Below are positions 8,219 through 14,878 of a DNA stretch of 31,492 nt, in pieces. Source of the stretch: Yinghuangia elevatio (GTDB lineage Bacteria > Actinomycetota > Actinomycetes > Streptomycetales > Streptomycetaceae); contig NZ_JBEZFP010000111.1 of NCBI RefSeq assembly GCF_040649515.1, positions 1 through 31,492 on the forward strand, written 5' to 3'. The position numbers and the translations under genes are program-made. The first letter of the stretch is position 1. Each line of letters begins with the position of its first letter. Under the pieces are notes generated by a model. That model saw only the letters and a program-made list of their open reading frames with translations. It was not told where the DNA came from and ran no database searches.

Positions 8219-8875
8219 CTACGCCGCGCCGAACACCAGTCCGGTGAGCGGCGCGTGGGTCGTCCAGCCGAGGTGGTGATAGAGCGCCTGGCCGTCGAGG
8301 GTCGCCCCGAGGACCGCGCTCGGGGAGCCGGCGTCGGCGGCGGCGTTGCCGAGCGTACGCATCACCACGCTGCCCAGGCCCCGCCTCTGGTGGTCCGGCG
8401 ACGTCTCGATCTGGTCGATGACCCCGGGAGCGCCGACGGCCGGCACGGCTATCTGGCCGCGTGCGGCGAAGTGGCCGTCCTCAGTCGTGAGGAGCACGCG
8501 CGTGAGGCCGCCGCGTGTCCATGCGCGCAGGACGTAGCCCGCCGGTACGTCCGGATCCGGCACGCGGCGCAGGGCGGTGCTCATCAGGAACCCCGGCGCG
8601 TCGAAGGACCACCCGGGCGCGAGCCACGGCTCGACGGTCTCGGGCGGCAGGAACAGCTTGATCCAGGTGCCGGGCGCGGTGATCCGGGCCGTGAGCTTGC
8701 GGAACAGCGCCTCGTCGGCGTCGGGCAGCAGCACGTGGCGGCGTACGTGCGGCACCAGGCCCACGTCGATGGTGAACCCCCACGACTCCTCGATCGGCGG
8801 GGCGGCGGACCGGGAGACGACCCAGCCCTCGACCCACGCGCGCGCGAGCAGAGCGGTGTCGGGTGCGGTTTCCAC
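8219..8875 (-). CDS. GNAT family N-acetyltransferase
   Basis: 218 aa. The C-terminal half is a GNAT domain with the acetyl-CoA loop SPDHQRRGLGSVVMRTL (about residues 161-177), followed by AVLGATLDGQALYHHLGWTTHAPLTGLVF. The N-terminal half (IEESWGFTIDVGLVPHVRRHVLLP, ITAPGTWIKLFLPPETVEPWL) is not a recognisable second GNAT domain but is of the kind found in actinobacterial two-lobe acetyltransferases. The GTG at 8875 is supported by GGAGAG 5-7 nt upstream. It is convergent with the GrpB gene and divergent from the ArsR-MFS operon. The substrate is unknown. Confidence 0.88.
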   Translation of the reverse strand: METAPDTALLARAWVEGWVVSRSAAPPIEESWGFTIDVGLVPHVRRHVLLPDADEALFRKLTARITAPGTWIKLFLPPETVEPWLAPGWSFDAPGFLMSTALRRVPDPDVPAGYVLRAWTRGGLTRVLLTTEDGHFAARGQIAVPAVGAPGVIDQIETSPDHQRRGLGSVVMRTLGNAAADAGSPSAVLGATLDGQALYHHLGWTTHAPLTGLVFGAA

Positions 8876-8976
8876 GCGGGCTCTCCGTGAGTCGGTCGGC
8901 GTCCGGGCGGTGCCTCGGACGGCAGGCTGGTGTCGGTTCGGTCTTGCAGTTGTTACTGCGTCTGGTGCTGGGCTGG

Positions 8977-9009
8977 CTCGTCTGGTGCTCGTCTGGTGCT
9001 CGTCTGGTG
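8977..9009. repeat. 11-bp perfect tandem triplication
   Basis: Three exact copies of CTCGTCTGGTG (8977-8987, 8988-8998, 8999-9009) with a partial copy near 8958. It lies in the 233-bp gap between the divergent acetyltransferase and ArsR genes, outside any likely coding frame. Confidence 0.85.
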
Positions 9010-9074
9010 CTGATCAGGTAATGGCCTGAAGCCAGCATCGGATGTTACCCGTCTCCACACTTGCAGATTTATGT

Positions 9075-9094
9075 TTGCAGAGAACTCTCTGCAA
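9075..9094 (+). promoter_or_regulatory. Operator of the ArsR-MFS operon
   Basis: A perfect 9-bp inverted repeat, TTGCAGAGA-AC-TCTCTGCAA, ends 14 bp before the ArsR start codon. An extra half site TTGCAGA stands at 9061-9067. The symmetry, length and position are those of an ArsR-type repressor operator overlapping the promoter. Repression of its own operon is the natural inference. Confidence 0.8.
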
Positions 9095-9108
9095 GATACG
9101 CTGGCGAC

Positions 9109-9891
9109 ATGACCCGGAACAGCGAGCCCAGCCCTGGTCCCCTCGGCGCCTCCCACGAGGCCGCGGCCCACCCGGCTTCTGCCGCAGCCCACCCGGCTTC
9201 TGCCGCGGCCTCCGATGCGGCGGCGGCCGCCGGGGCCCGGCGCCGCATCGACGCGCAGAGCCTGAAAGGCCTGGCGCACCCGCTGCGCATGCGGATCCTG
9301 GAGCTGCTGAGCCTCGACGGCCCCGCGACGTCGACCACGCTGGCGCGACGCCTGGGCGAGAACACCGGCACGGTCAGCTGGCACCTGCGCCACCTCGCCC
9401 AGCACGGCTTCATCGAGGAGGAGGTCGGGCGCGGCACGAAGCGCGAGCGCTGGTGGCGCCGCGTTCCGCGGTCCAACGAGCTCAACATCGCGGACTTCCG
9501 CGACGACCCGGAGAGCAGCGGCGCGCTGTCCGTGTACCTGGACGGGCTGATCCGGCAGTACTTCGACCGGGTGACGGCGTACGTCGGCGAGGACTGGGAC
9601 GAAGAGTGGCGTGGTGCCGGAACCATCTCGGACTGGCGCGACCTGCGTCTCACTCGCGACGAACTCGGGGAGATGAACGCCGAGTTGATGCGAGTCGTGG
9701 ACCGCTACCGGGCGCACTCGGCAGCGCGTCCGGCGGACGGCACCGCCTCCGGCGTCGACCGCGACGACGAACTCGGTGCCGACTCCGGTGCTGGTCCCGG
9801 TGCCGCCCTTCGTGCCGTCCCCGGTGCCGAAGTGCGTCCGGTGGTCGTGCAACTCCAGTCCTTCCCGCGGAAGGGGGCGGGAGCGTCATGA
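9109..9891 (+). CDS. ArsR/HTH_20-type winged-helix transcriptional regulator
   Basis: 260 aa from the ATG at 9109, with no strong Shine-Dalgarno. An in-frame TTG at 9061 would place coding sequence over the operator and is less likely. Residues ~10-40 are an Ala/His/Pro-rich segment with a 21-bp DNA repeat (AHPASAA twice). The winged helix follows (LKGLAHPLRMRILELLSLDGPATSTTLARRLGENTGTVSWHLRHLAQHGFIEE, ~residues 46-105), then an effector/dimer region containing a WWRR-type motif. The last ~50 residues are low complexity. No cysteine metal site is apparent, so it is probably a drug- or metabolite-sensing member. Its stop overlaps the MFS start by 4 nt. Confidence 0.92.
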   Translation: MTRNSEPSPGPLGASHEAAAHPASAAAHPASAAASDAAAAAGARRRIDAQSLKGLAHPLRMRILELLSLDGPATSTTLARRLGENTGTVSWHLRHLAQHGFIEEEVGRGTKRERWWRRVPRSNELNIADFRDDPESSGALSVYLDGLIRQYFDRVTAYVGEDWDEEWRGAGTISDWRDLRLTRDELGEMNAELMRVVDRYRAHSAARPADGTASGVDRDDELGADSGAGPGAALRAVPGAEVRPVVVQLQSFPRKGAGAS

Positions 9892-11213
9892 GCACCCGTA
9901 CGCGCGGCGGCCTGCTGCGGCGCCACCGCGACTTCCGACTGCTCTGGCTCGGCGAGACGACGGGCCGCTTCGGGGCGGCGGTGACCAGCGTCGCGCTGCC
10001 GCTCATCGCCGTCGCGAACCTGGACGCGAGCACGTTCGAGGTCGGCCTGCTGACCGCGGCCTCGTGGCTGCCGTGGCTCGTCGTCGGGCTGCCCGTCGGC
10101 GTCTGGGTGGACCGCATGCGGCGGCGTCCCGTCATGCTCGTGTCGGCCGCGGTGTCGCTCGTGCTGTTCGCGAGCGTTCCCGTCGCGGACCGGGCGGGGG
10201 TGCTGAGCGTGGGCGTGCTGCTGGGCGTCGCGCTGGCCACGGGGACGGCGGCGGTGTTCTTCCAGACGGCCTACACCGCGTACCTGCCCAGCATCCTCGA
10301 CCCCGAGGACCAGGCCGAGGGCAACGCCAAGCTGCACGGCAGCGCGTCGGCCGCGCAGATCGCCGGACTCGGCTCGGGAGGCCTCCTCGCGCAGGCGGCC
10401 GGCGCGGTCAACGGCATGTTCGCGAACGCCGCGACGTACCTCGTCTCCCTGATCTGCCTCGGCCGCATCCGGCACCGCGAGGCGCCACCCGCGTCCATGA
10501 CCGCTTCCACGCCCGCGCCCGCAACTCCCGGACGCGGTGGGCTTGTCGGCGGGATCGGCGAGGGGATGCGGCTGATCGTGCACGACCCGTGGTTGCGTAC
10601 GCTCACCCTGTTCGCGGCAGCCTCCAACCTCGCGCTCATGGGCTACCAGTCGATCCGCGTCGTCTTCCTGGTCCGCGAAGTCGGCCTCACGGCGGGCACT
10701 GTCGGAATCCTGGTCGCGGCGGTGAGTGCGGGTGGCGTTGTCGGGGCGTTCGCCGCACGGCGGATCGCGGGCCGCTTCGGCACGGCCCGCGCCACATTGG
10801 TCTGCGAACTTGCGCTTGCCGTACCGGCGTTGCTGATGCCGGCGGCCGTTGCGGGGCCGGGCGTACTCCTCTTCGTCGCGGGCGGTTTCAGCGTCACCGC
10901 CGGTGTTGTGGCCGGGAACGTCATCAAGGCGGGCTTCCAGCAGCGCTATTGCCCGCCCGAACTGCTCGGTCGCCTCACCGCGACGTCGGCGTTCGTCAGC
11001 TATGGCACCATCCCGCTCGGAGCCCTGCTCGGCGGTGCGCTGGGGACCGCGTTGGGCGTGCGTACGGCCATGTTCATCACCGCGGCGGGGATACCGCTGG
11101 CCGGTCTGATCCTGCTGTTCTCGCCGATCGCCCGCACCCGCGACCTGCCGACGGCACCGCCACGGCACGGCGGCTCGCGTCAACCGGAGGACACCCCCGC
11201 CGCCACCTCCTGA
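9888..11213 (+). CDS. MFS transporter, probable drug/metabolite exporter
   Basis: 441 aa with about 12 hydrophobic segments. It belongs to the actinobacterial MFS_3 (enterobactin exporter/tetracycline-like) type. Signs are the N-terminal RLLWLGETTGRFGAAVTSVALPLIAV, the cytoplasmic loop motif GVWVDRMRRRPVMLV between TM2 and TM3, and the mid-protein FFQTAYTAYLPSILDPEDQAEGNAKLHGSASAAQIAG, characteristic of this group. The central cytoplasmic loop is Ala/Pro-rich. The ATG at 9888 is preceded by AAGGGGGCGGGAG and overlaps the ArsR stop (ATGA), so the two proteins are translationally coupled. The pair is the classic repressor-exporter arrangement. The substrate is not readable. Confidence 0.93.
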   Translation: MSTRTRGGLLRRHRDFRLLWLGETTGRFGAAVTSVALPLIAVANLDASTFEVGLLTAASWLPWLVVGLPVGVWVDRMRRRPVMLVSAAVSLVLFASVPVADRAGVLSVGVLLGVALATGTAAVFFQTAYTAYLPSILDPEDQAEGNAKLHGSASAAQIAGLGSGGLLAQAAGAVNGMFANAATYLVSLICLGRIRHREAPPASMTASTPAPATPGRGGLVGGIGEGMRLIVHDPWLRTLTLFAAASNLALMGYQSIRVVFLVREVGLTAGTVGILVAAVSAGGVVGAFAARRIAGRFGTARATLVCELALAVPALLMPAAVAGPGVLLFVAGGFSVTAGVVAGNVIKAGFQQRYCPPELLGRLTATSAFVSYGTIPLGALLGGALGTALGVRTAMFITAAGIPLAGLILLFSPIARTRDLPTAPPRHGGSRQPEDTPAATS

Positions 11214-11231
11214 CCCCGGTCTCGACCCGTC

Positions 11232-11274
11232 GTGGGCGGGGCCGACGGCACATCGCGCCGCCGACCCCACCCAC
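11232..11274. terminator. Bidirectional stem-loop between convergent genes
   Basis: Two 18-nt arms (11232-11249 and 11257-11274) pair at 15 of 18 positions around a short loop. They lie in the 79-bp gap between the MFS gene (plus) and an acetyltransferase gene (minus), so it could end both transcripts. Confidence 0.6.
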
Positions 11275-11292
11275 CTCGGTCAGCTAGGTCAA

Positions 11293-11802
11293 CTAGCCGT
11301 TCAGGTCAGGCAGTTGCACGCCGAACCTGGCGGTTGTCCCGTCGTCGCCCAGCGAGCGGAACCCCGCCTTCTCCAGCACCCGGACGGACGCCGGATTCGC
11401 CAACTCGACCTCGGCGCACACCGTGTGTACGCCGGGTGCGGCGAGTGCGAACAGCGCCAACGCCCGGGCCGCTTCCGACGCGTACCCGAGACCGCGCCGC
11501 GACGGCACGATGCCGTACCCGATCTCCAACGCACCGTCAGTCGGCGGCCAGAACAGCCCGATCGAGCCGACCACCAGGCCGGTGGACCGCTCGATCACCT
11601 GCCGCTGCCCGTACTCGTTGACATTGGGCCGGTCCGCGACGAACCCGGCGATGACGACGTCGCCTTCGGCGGGGAAGTCCTCCGCCCAGTGGTCCATCCG
11701 GGCGCCGCTCGGCACCGCCGCAAGCTCGTCCGGCGACCACGGCCGCAGCGCAAGCCGGGCGGTGGTGACGTCGGAGGCATCCACGGAAAACAGATATGAC
11801 AC
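11293..11802 (-). CDS. RimJ/RimL-type GNAT acetyltransferase
   Basis: 169 aa from a GTG at 11802 that has GGAG 8-11 nt upstream. A longer frame to 11868 exists but lacks such a signal. Family features are the opening TTARLALRPWSPDELAAV, the acetyl-CoA site IVPSRRGLGYASEAARALALFAL, and the closing ANPASVRVLEKAGFRSLGDDGT, all standard for Acetyltransf_3 proteins that modify protein N-termini, antibiotics or small amines. It is convergent with the MFS gene. A tiny reading frame with a strong Shine-Dalgarno lies just upstream (see 11837-11893). Confidence 0.9.
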   Translation of the reverse strand: MSYLFSVDASDVTTARLALRPWSPDELAAVPSGARMDHWAEDFPAEGDVVIAGFVADRPNVNEYGQRQVIERSTGLVVGSIGLFWPPTDGALEIGYGIVPSRRGLGYASEAARALALFALAAPGVHTVCAEVELANPASVRVLEKAGFRSLGDDGTTARFGVQLPDLNG

Positions 11803-11836
11803 GCGAACTCCAGGTCGATTCGGTCGACCGGATCGC

Positions 11837-11893
11837 TCACACGTGCGACGCGACCCGGCCAAGGGCATGCCGAAGAACAGCCACGCGGGCCAT
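11837..11893 (-). CDS. Possible 18-codon leader peptide
   Basis: Upstream of the RimJ/L-type gene the minus strand reads GGGGAGG, a 9-nt spacer, then ATG with the short frame MARVAVLRHALGRVASHV and a TGA. An in-frame ATG 6 nt earlier is too close to the Shine-Dalgarno. The peptide ends 34 nt before the acetyltransferase start, and a self-complementary CGGTCGACCG lies in between. A leader peptide controlling the downstream gene is possible but unproven. Nothing else is recognisable in 11894-12055. Confidence 0.3.
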   Translation of the reverse strand: MARVAVLRHALGRVASHV

Positions 11894-12055
11894 ATTCATC
11901 AACCTCCCCAGCCGAACCGGCCGGCGCGCAACCACGCGCCACCGCGAGCGTACCAACCCCGGTTTCCCTACCCCGTGATGGCACCACGGCTGGGAACCGT
12001 TGGGTGTCGGCGCGTCAGAACCCCGACCTTGACGCCCTGTCGGAAGGCAGACCGC

Positions 12056-12370
12056 ATGCGGGGCCGGGGGAGGAGCGGGCTTTGGCGGCGGCCGATCGCG
12101 ATCGGCGACGGGGTACTGCTGCCCGTCGCGTGCCGCCCGCCGCCTCCGATCGTCGAAATCCCGTACAACGAAACGCCTTCGGGGAACGGCGGGCAAGAGA
12201 GCCTCCGGCACATCGGGTCGCGTGCCCTCGACTATCCGCCGCCGGGCCAACTCCTGGACCTCGAACTCCTCGACACCGCCGTGCCCCCGATCCCGCCGTC
12301 GGACCCGCGCGTCACGGATCCAGCCGCAAGGGGCCGGACCGTAGGCTGCGGCGCATGCACAGCACCTTGA
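12056..12370 (+). CDS. Hypothetical protein, doubtful
   Basis: 104 codons from an ATG at 12056. The codon third positions are G/C-rich through the middle and the product reads like a protein (IAIGDGVLLPVACRPPPPIVEIP, DYPPPGQLLDLELLDTAVPPIPP), but the first ~12 residues are Arg/Gly-rich and there is no good ribosome binding site. The 3' end overlaps the next gene by 16 nt in another frame. It could be a small gene of unknown family or a decayed gene. No domain is recognised. Confidence 0.3.
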   Translation: MRGRGRSGLWRRPIAIGDGVLLPVACRPPPPIVEIPYNETPSGNGGQESLRHIGSRALDYPPPGQLLDLELLDTAVPPIPPSDPRVTDPAARGRTVGCGACTAP

Positions 12371-12699
12371 CCGAGCACGCGCGGTGTCTTTACGGAGACG
12401 AGTACCGTCCGACACCTGCATGCGGTCGGGAGCATCACGAGCACTATTTCGTGGAGGAGCTGACGTTCGCCGACGCGGACGCGATCCTCGCGATGCTGCA
12501 CGAGCTCTGCCCGCACCTGGTCGACGGCCGGCTCCCGGTATGGATCCGCAACCTCGCCTACCGGCTCGTGCTCTTGCAGCGGCCGGACGAGCCGGCCCTC
12601 CTGCGGGAGGCCGCGCAGAATCTGTGGCTGCACGGCCCGGACTGGGACGACATCGCGGCAGACCTCACACGGCAGGCCGAGGCATTGGAAGCCGCCTGA
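12355..12699 (+). CDS. Hypothetical protein
   Basis: 114 aa, not recognised. The ATG at 12355 follows a GTAGGCTGCGGCGC context with weak Shine-Dalgarno. The product is acidic with predicted helices (FADADAILAMLHELCPHLVDGRLPVWIRNLAYRLVLLQRPDEPALLREAAQNLWLHGPDWDDIAADLTRQAEALEAA). A His/Cys-containing N-terminus (ACGREHHEHYF) could bind metal, but only one Cys is nearby. Codon bias is good throughout. It precedes another unknown gene by 121 bp. It has no signal peptide or membrane segment, so it is a soluble cytoplasmic protein. Confidence 0.7.
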   Translation: MHSTLTEHARCLYGDEYRPTPACGREHHEHYFVEELTFADADAILAMLHELCPHLVDGRLPVWIRNLAYRLVLLQRPDEPALLREAAQNLWLHGPDWDDIAADLTRQAEALEAA

Positions 12700-12778
12700 G
12701 CAAACCGGCGCGCAACAGCAGCCCGCCCCACAGACGAACCCGGCCTGGACCTTCGCCGCAAGAACCACGACATTGACC

Positions 12779-12805
12779 CCGAGCCGCGCGGAGCAGCGCG
12801 GTCGG
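12779..12805 (+). terminator. Stem-loop between two hypothetical genes
   Basis: CCGAGCCGCGC (12779-12789) pairs with GCGCGGTCGG (12796-12805) with one bulged base and a 6-nt loop. It is 80 bp after the stop at 12699 and 15 bp before the start at 12821, so it could be a terminator or could affect translation of the downstream gene. Confidence 0.4.
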
Positions 12806-12820
12806 AATCGGGGGCGACTC

Positions 12821-13324
12821 ATGACGGCGGTTCTCCTCAAGGACTGGGACCGGCACCTCGGCAGTTGGGTGCTCACCGTGGAGACCGGCCAACTCGCCCG
12901 GTGGTCCGACGACAAGGGAGCCGGCAACGTCGGCTGGATCTCGCTCAACCGGTACAGCGGTGCGGGACCCGGCTTCCCGGTCTTCTGCGCCGTGTACGCG
13001 GACGGCCCGAACCTGTGGTTCCAGGCCGGAACCGACAGGTGGCTCGTCGACGAACACCTGACCTTTGCCCGTGAGTGCGACGCCGACCGGATCGCCTGCC
13101 GGTTCAGCCTCGTGAGCGGCTCGGACAAGTTCATCACCTGGCATTACACCGGTCCCCTCGGCGACCCGGGCAACCGCGTGGACCCGTTGTTCGACGGTCT
13201 CGACGAGGAGTTGCACGACCTCAGGCTGTTCCTCGCCCGAGTCGGCAACAACCGCGACTGGCGCCGCCGCTTCGTCTCCCCGCGCGACCCGCCCCTGCCG
13301 ACGGCAGCGGACCAACCGCCTTAG
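12821..13324 (+). CDS. Hypothetical protein
   Basis: 167 aa, no family recognised. The ATG at 12821 has GGGGG about 7 nt upstream. An earlier in-frame start at 12773 would run through the stem-loop. The product is soluble and Trp/Asp-rich with mixed strands and helices (KDWDRHLGSWVLTVETGQLARWSDD, NLWFQAGTDRWLVDEHLTFARECDADRIACRFSLVSGSDKFITWHYTG, FDGLDEELHDLRLFLARVGNN). It reads like a compact beta-sandwich or immunity-type small protein, but this is only an impression. It is convergent with the SRPBCC gene, with only 12 bp between stops. Confidence 0.75.
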   Translation: MTAVLLKDWDRHLGSWVLTVETGQLARWSDDKGAGNVGWISLNRYSGAGPGFPVFCAVYADGPNLWFQAGTDRWLVDEHLTFARECDADRIACRFSLVSGSDKFITWHYTGPLGDPGNRVDPLFDGLDEELHDLRLFLARVGNNRDWRRRFVSPRDPPLPTAADQPP

Positions 13325-13336
13325 GCTGCGTACGGT

Positions 13337-13786
13337 TCAGTGCTCCAGGGTCTGCTTGAGGTGGCGGTTGCGGTTGCTGATCAGGCGTGCCATGTAGCGC
13401 CGCAGTACGACGGCCTCCGCGAGCCGCCCCACCGGTCCGAACGGTGCGGCGAACGCCACGGTGTCGCGCATGGTCGTGGCATCGCCGTCCGCGACGAAGT
13501 GATGCTCGTGCCGCCATGAGCGGAACGGCCCGCGGCGCTGCTCGTCGACGAAGAACCCGGCCGGCTCATAGGCGGTGATCTCGGCCGTCATCCGCCACCA
13601 CACCCCGAAGTGCCGCGCCCGCCAGGTCACCGTGTCCCCCAGGACCAGGCCGCGGTCCGTGACCCCCGCCACCGCCTCCTCGCACGCGCCGGCCATCGAC
13701 GCGGTGTGGACGCCGACGTCCAAGGACGCCTCGAACACCCTGCGTGGCTCCGCCTCGATGTGCGTGACCAGAACAAACCGCGCCAT
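13337..13786 (-). CDS. SRPBCC (START-like) family protein
   Basis: 149 aa, the size of a single helix-grip fold domain. It opens with the typical beta strand FVLVTHIEAEPRRVFEASLDVGVH, has the central strands WRARHFGVWWRMTAEITAYEPAGFFVDEQRRGPFRSWRHEHHFV, and ends with the long C-terminal helix PVGRLAEAVVLRRYMARLISNRNRHLKQTLE, which closes the hydrophobic pocket. Members bind lipids or polyketides or act as cyclases. No specific ligand can be assigned. It may be transcribed from the region between it and the mini-element at 13859. Confidence 0.88.
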   Translation of the reverse strand: MARFVLVTHIEAEPRRVFEASLDVGVHTASMAGACEEAVAGVTDRGLVLGDTVTWRARHFGVWWRMTAEITAYEPAGFFVDEQRRGPFRSWRHEHHFVADGDATTMRDTVAFAAPFGPVGRLAEAVVLRRYMARLISNRNRHLKQTLEH

Positions 13787-13858
13787 GCCCGGAGCCTAGG
13801 CCCCCCCTCCCGCCCCGGGTGCCCGCCGGGCCTCCCGCGCACCGGCACCCGCATGTTC

Positions 13859-13911
13859 TAGGGAGTGTCTTCAAATTCGCGGGCCCGGCGAGAATTTGAA
13901 GACACTCCCTA
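13859..13911. mobile_element. 49-bp mini-transposon (MITE-like) flanked by TA
   Basis: Bases 13861-13909 carry perfect 18-bp terminal inverted repeats, GGGAGTGTCTTCAAATTC and GAATTTGAAGACACTCCC, around 13 internal bases. The element is bordered by TA at 13859-13860 and 13910-13911 within CTAG sites, the target and duplication typical of IS630/Tc1-type elements. It has no coding capacity. Bases 13876-13905 are identical (reverse complement, 30 nt) to 31405-31434, the edge of another element in this window. It could also act as a terminator for the AlkD-like gene, whose stop codon it occupies. Confidence 0.8.
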
Positions 13912-14580
13912 GGCGCTCTCGCGGCGGCGGACGATCTCGGTGATCCAGGTCGGGGCGTACGGGGACGTGCAGTTCGGGGGCGTGGGGTAGTCCTTCAACA
14001 CCTCCAGGCGTTCGCCGATGGCGAGAGCGCGGGGGCGGTGCCCGGGGTGGTCGATGCCGATCTGCGCGAGGCAGTGGTTCATCGCCCACTGGAGGCGGTC
14101 CGGGGCGTCCTTCATGTCCGCCTCGATGACGTCCAGCAGGCCGTCGAGGTCGAGGCCCTCGGGCTTCTTCGCCGCCCGCTCGGTGGTGAGCGCCCATCCG
14201 GCGCTCGCGACCACGGGGTCCGGATCGGCGAGCCAGGCGAGCCGCAGCTCCTCGGCGTGCGTGCTCTTCTTCACCACGTAGTTCACGAGCCAGTCGTGCA
14301 CCTTGGGGGTACGCGCGTCGCGCAGCATGGTGTCCAGTTCCGCGCGGTCGAACGCCTTCGGGCGGCAGACCAGCAGTGCCAGGAGCCGCGCCGCGGTGTC
14401 GCCCGTGGCCCAGAGTTCGCGCGCGAGGTCCTGCTGCGTCTTGAGCCGCTTCGCGACCGCCCGCAGCTTGCCGAGGTTCACCCCGTGGTCGTCGCCGTGC
14501 TTCTCGTTGACCGCGCGAGCCTTCGGATCCTCCAGCGCCGCAAGCTCGTCCATGACCTGAGTCACCGTCGTCCCGACCAC
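13909..14580 (-). CDS. DNA alkylation repair protein, AlkD-like HEAT-repeat family
   Basis: 223 aa. AlkD-type proteins are HEAT-like superhelices that excise positively charged alkylated purines without base flipping. The sequence matches the actinobacterial DNA alkylation repair group: ELAALEDPKARAVNEKHGDDHGVNLGKLRAVAKRLK, LLVCRPKAFDRAELDTMLRDARTPKVHDWLVNYVVKK, ADPDPVVASAGWALTTERAAKKPEGLDL and RLQWAMNHCLAQIGIDHPGHR. The GTG at 14580 has GGAGG 5 nt upstream. A GTG at 14583 is too close to it, and a GTG at 14565 lacks such a signal. The frame continues far upstream to 15249, but that part is antisense-like and overlaps another gene. The TAG stop uses the TA flanking the mini-element. Whether this subgroup retains the glycosylase activity is not certain. 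Confidence 0.88.
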   Translation of the reverse strand: MVGTTVTQVMDELAALEDPKARAVNEKHGDDHGVNLGKLRAVAKRLKTQQDLARELWATGDTAARLLALLVCRPKAFDRAELDTMLRDARTPKVHDWLVNYVVKKSTHAEELRLAWLADPDPVVASAGWALTTERAAKKPEGLDLDGLLDVIEADMKDAPDRLQWAMNHCLAQIGIDHPGHRPRALAIGERLEVLKDYPTPPNCTSPYAPTWITEIVRRRESA

Positions 14581-14744
14581 CACGCCCTCCGTCCTTCGCC
14601 CCTCGGAGCCAGCGTACGACCGGACATCGGCGTACGGACCCAGGCGACACCGGCCTGTCGAGCCGCGGTGAACCGCGTGCCGCCGGCGACGATCGGCCTG
14701 CCGAGCTACCTGCACTTGGTGAGGCAGTTCGCCGGGACAGCTGC

Positions 14745-14767
14745 CGGGGCTCCGCAGCGGAGCCCCG
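14745..14767 (-). terminator. Stem-loop after the zincin gene
   Basis: The 10-bp stem CGGGGCTCCG-CAG-CGGAGCCCCG lies 112 bp past the stop of the minus-strand gene ending at 14879. The 298-bp gap 14581-14878 otherwise shows only a short plus-strand frame without a start signal. Confidence 0.6.
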
Positions 14768-14878
14768 CGGCTGTCGACTTCCAGCCTGGCCCGAATGTGC
14801 CACCCGCACCGCCGACTGGCGGCCATGCGCGCCCCGGTGAAGGCAACCGCCGCAGCGCCGGCACCTAACAAAGCACCA

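Noticed and set aside
9084..9099. -10/-35 promoter assignment for the ArsR gene
   Set aside because: AAGATA and TTGCAG boxes are present but no pair has normal spacing, so no promoter is called.
9042..9887. Upstream extension of the MFS frame giving a 723-aa product
   Set aside because: The extension overlaps the ArsR gene in another frame and has shadow-like composition. The ATGA overlap at 9888 and a Shine-Dalgarno mark the true start.
13871..14809. Alternative minus-strand 312-codon frame over the AlkD-like gene
   Set aside because: It is in a different frame from the family match and is Arg/Gly-rich without motifs.
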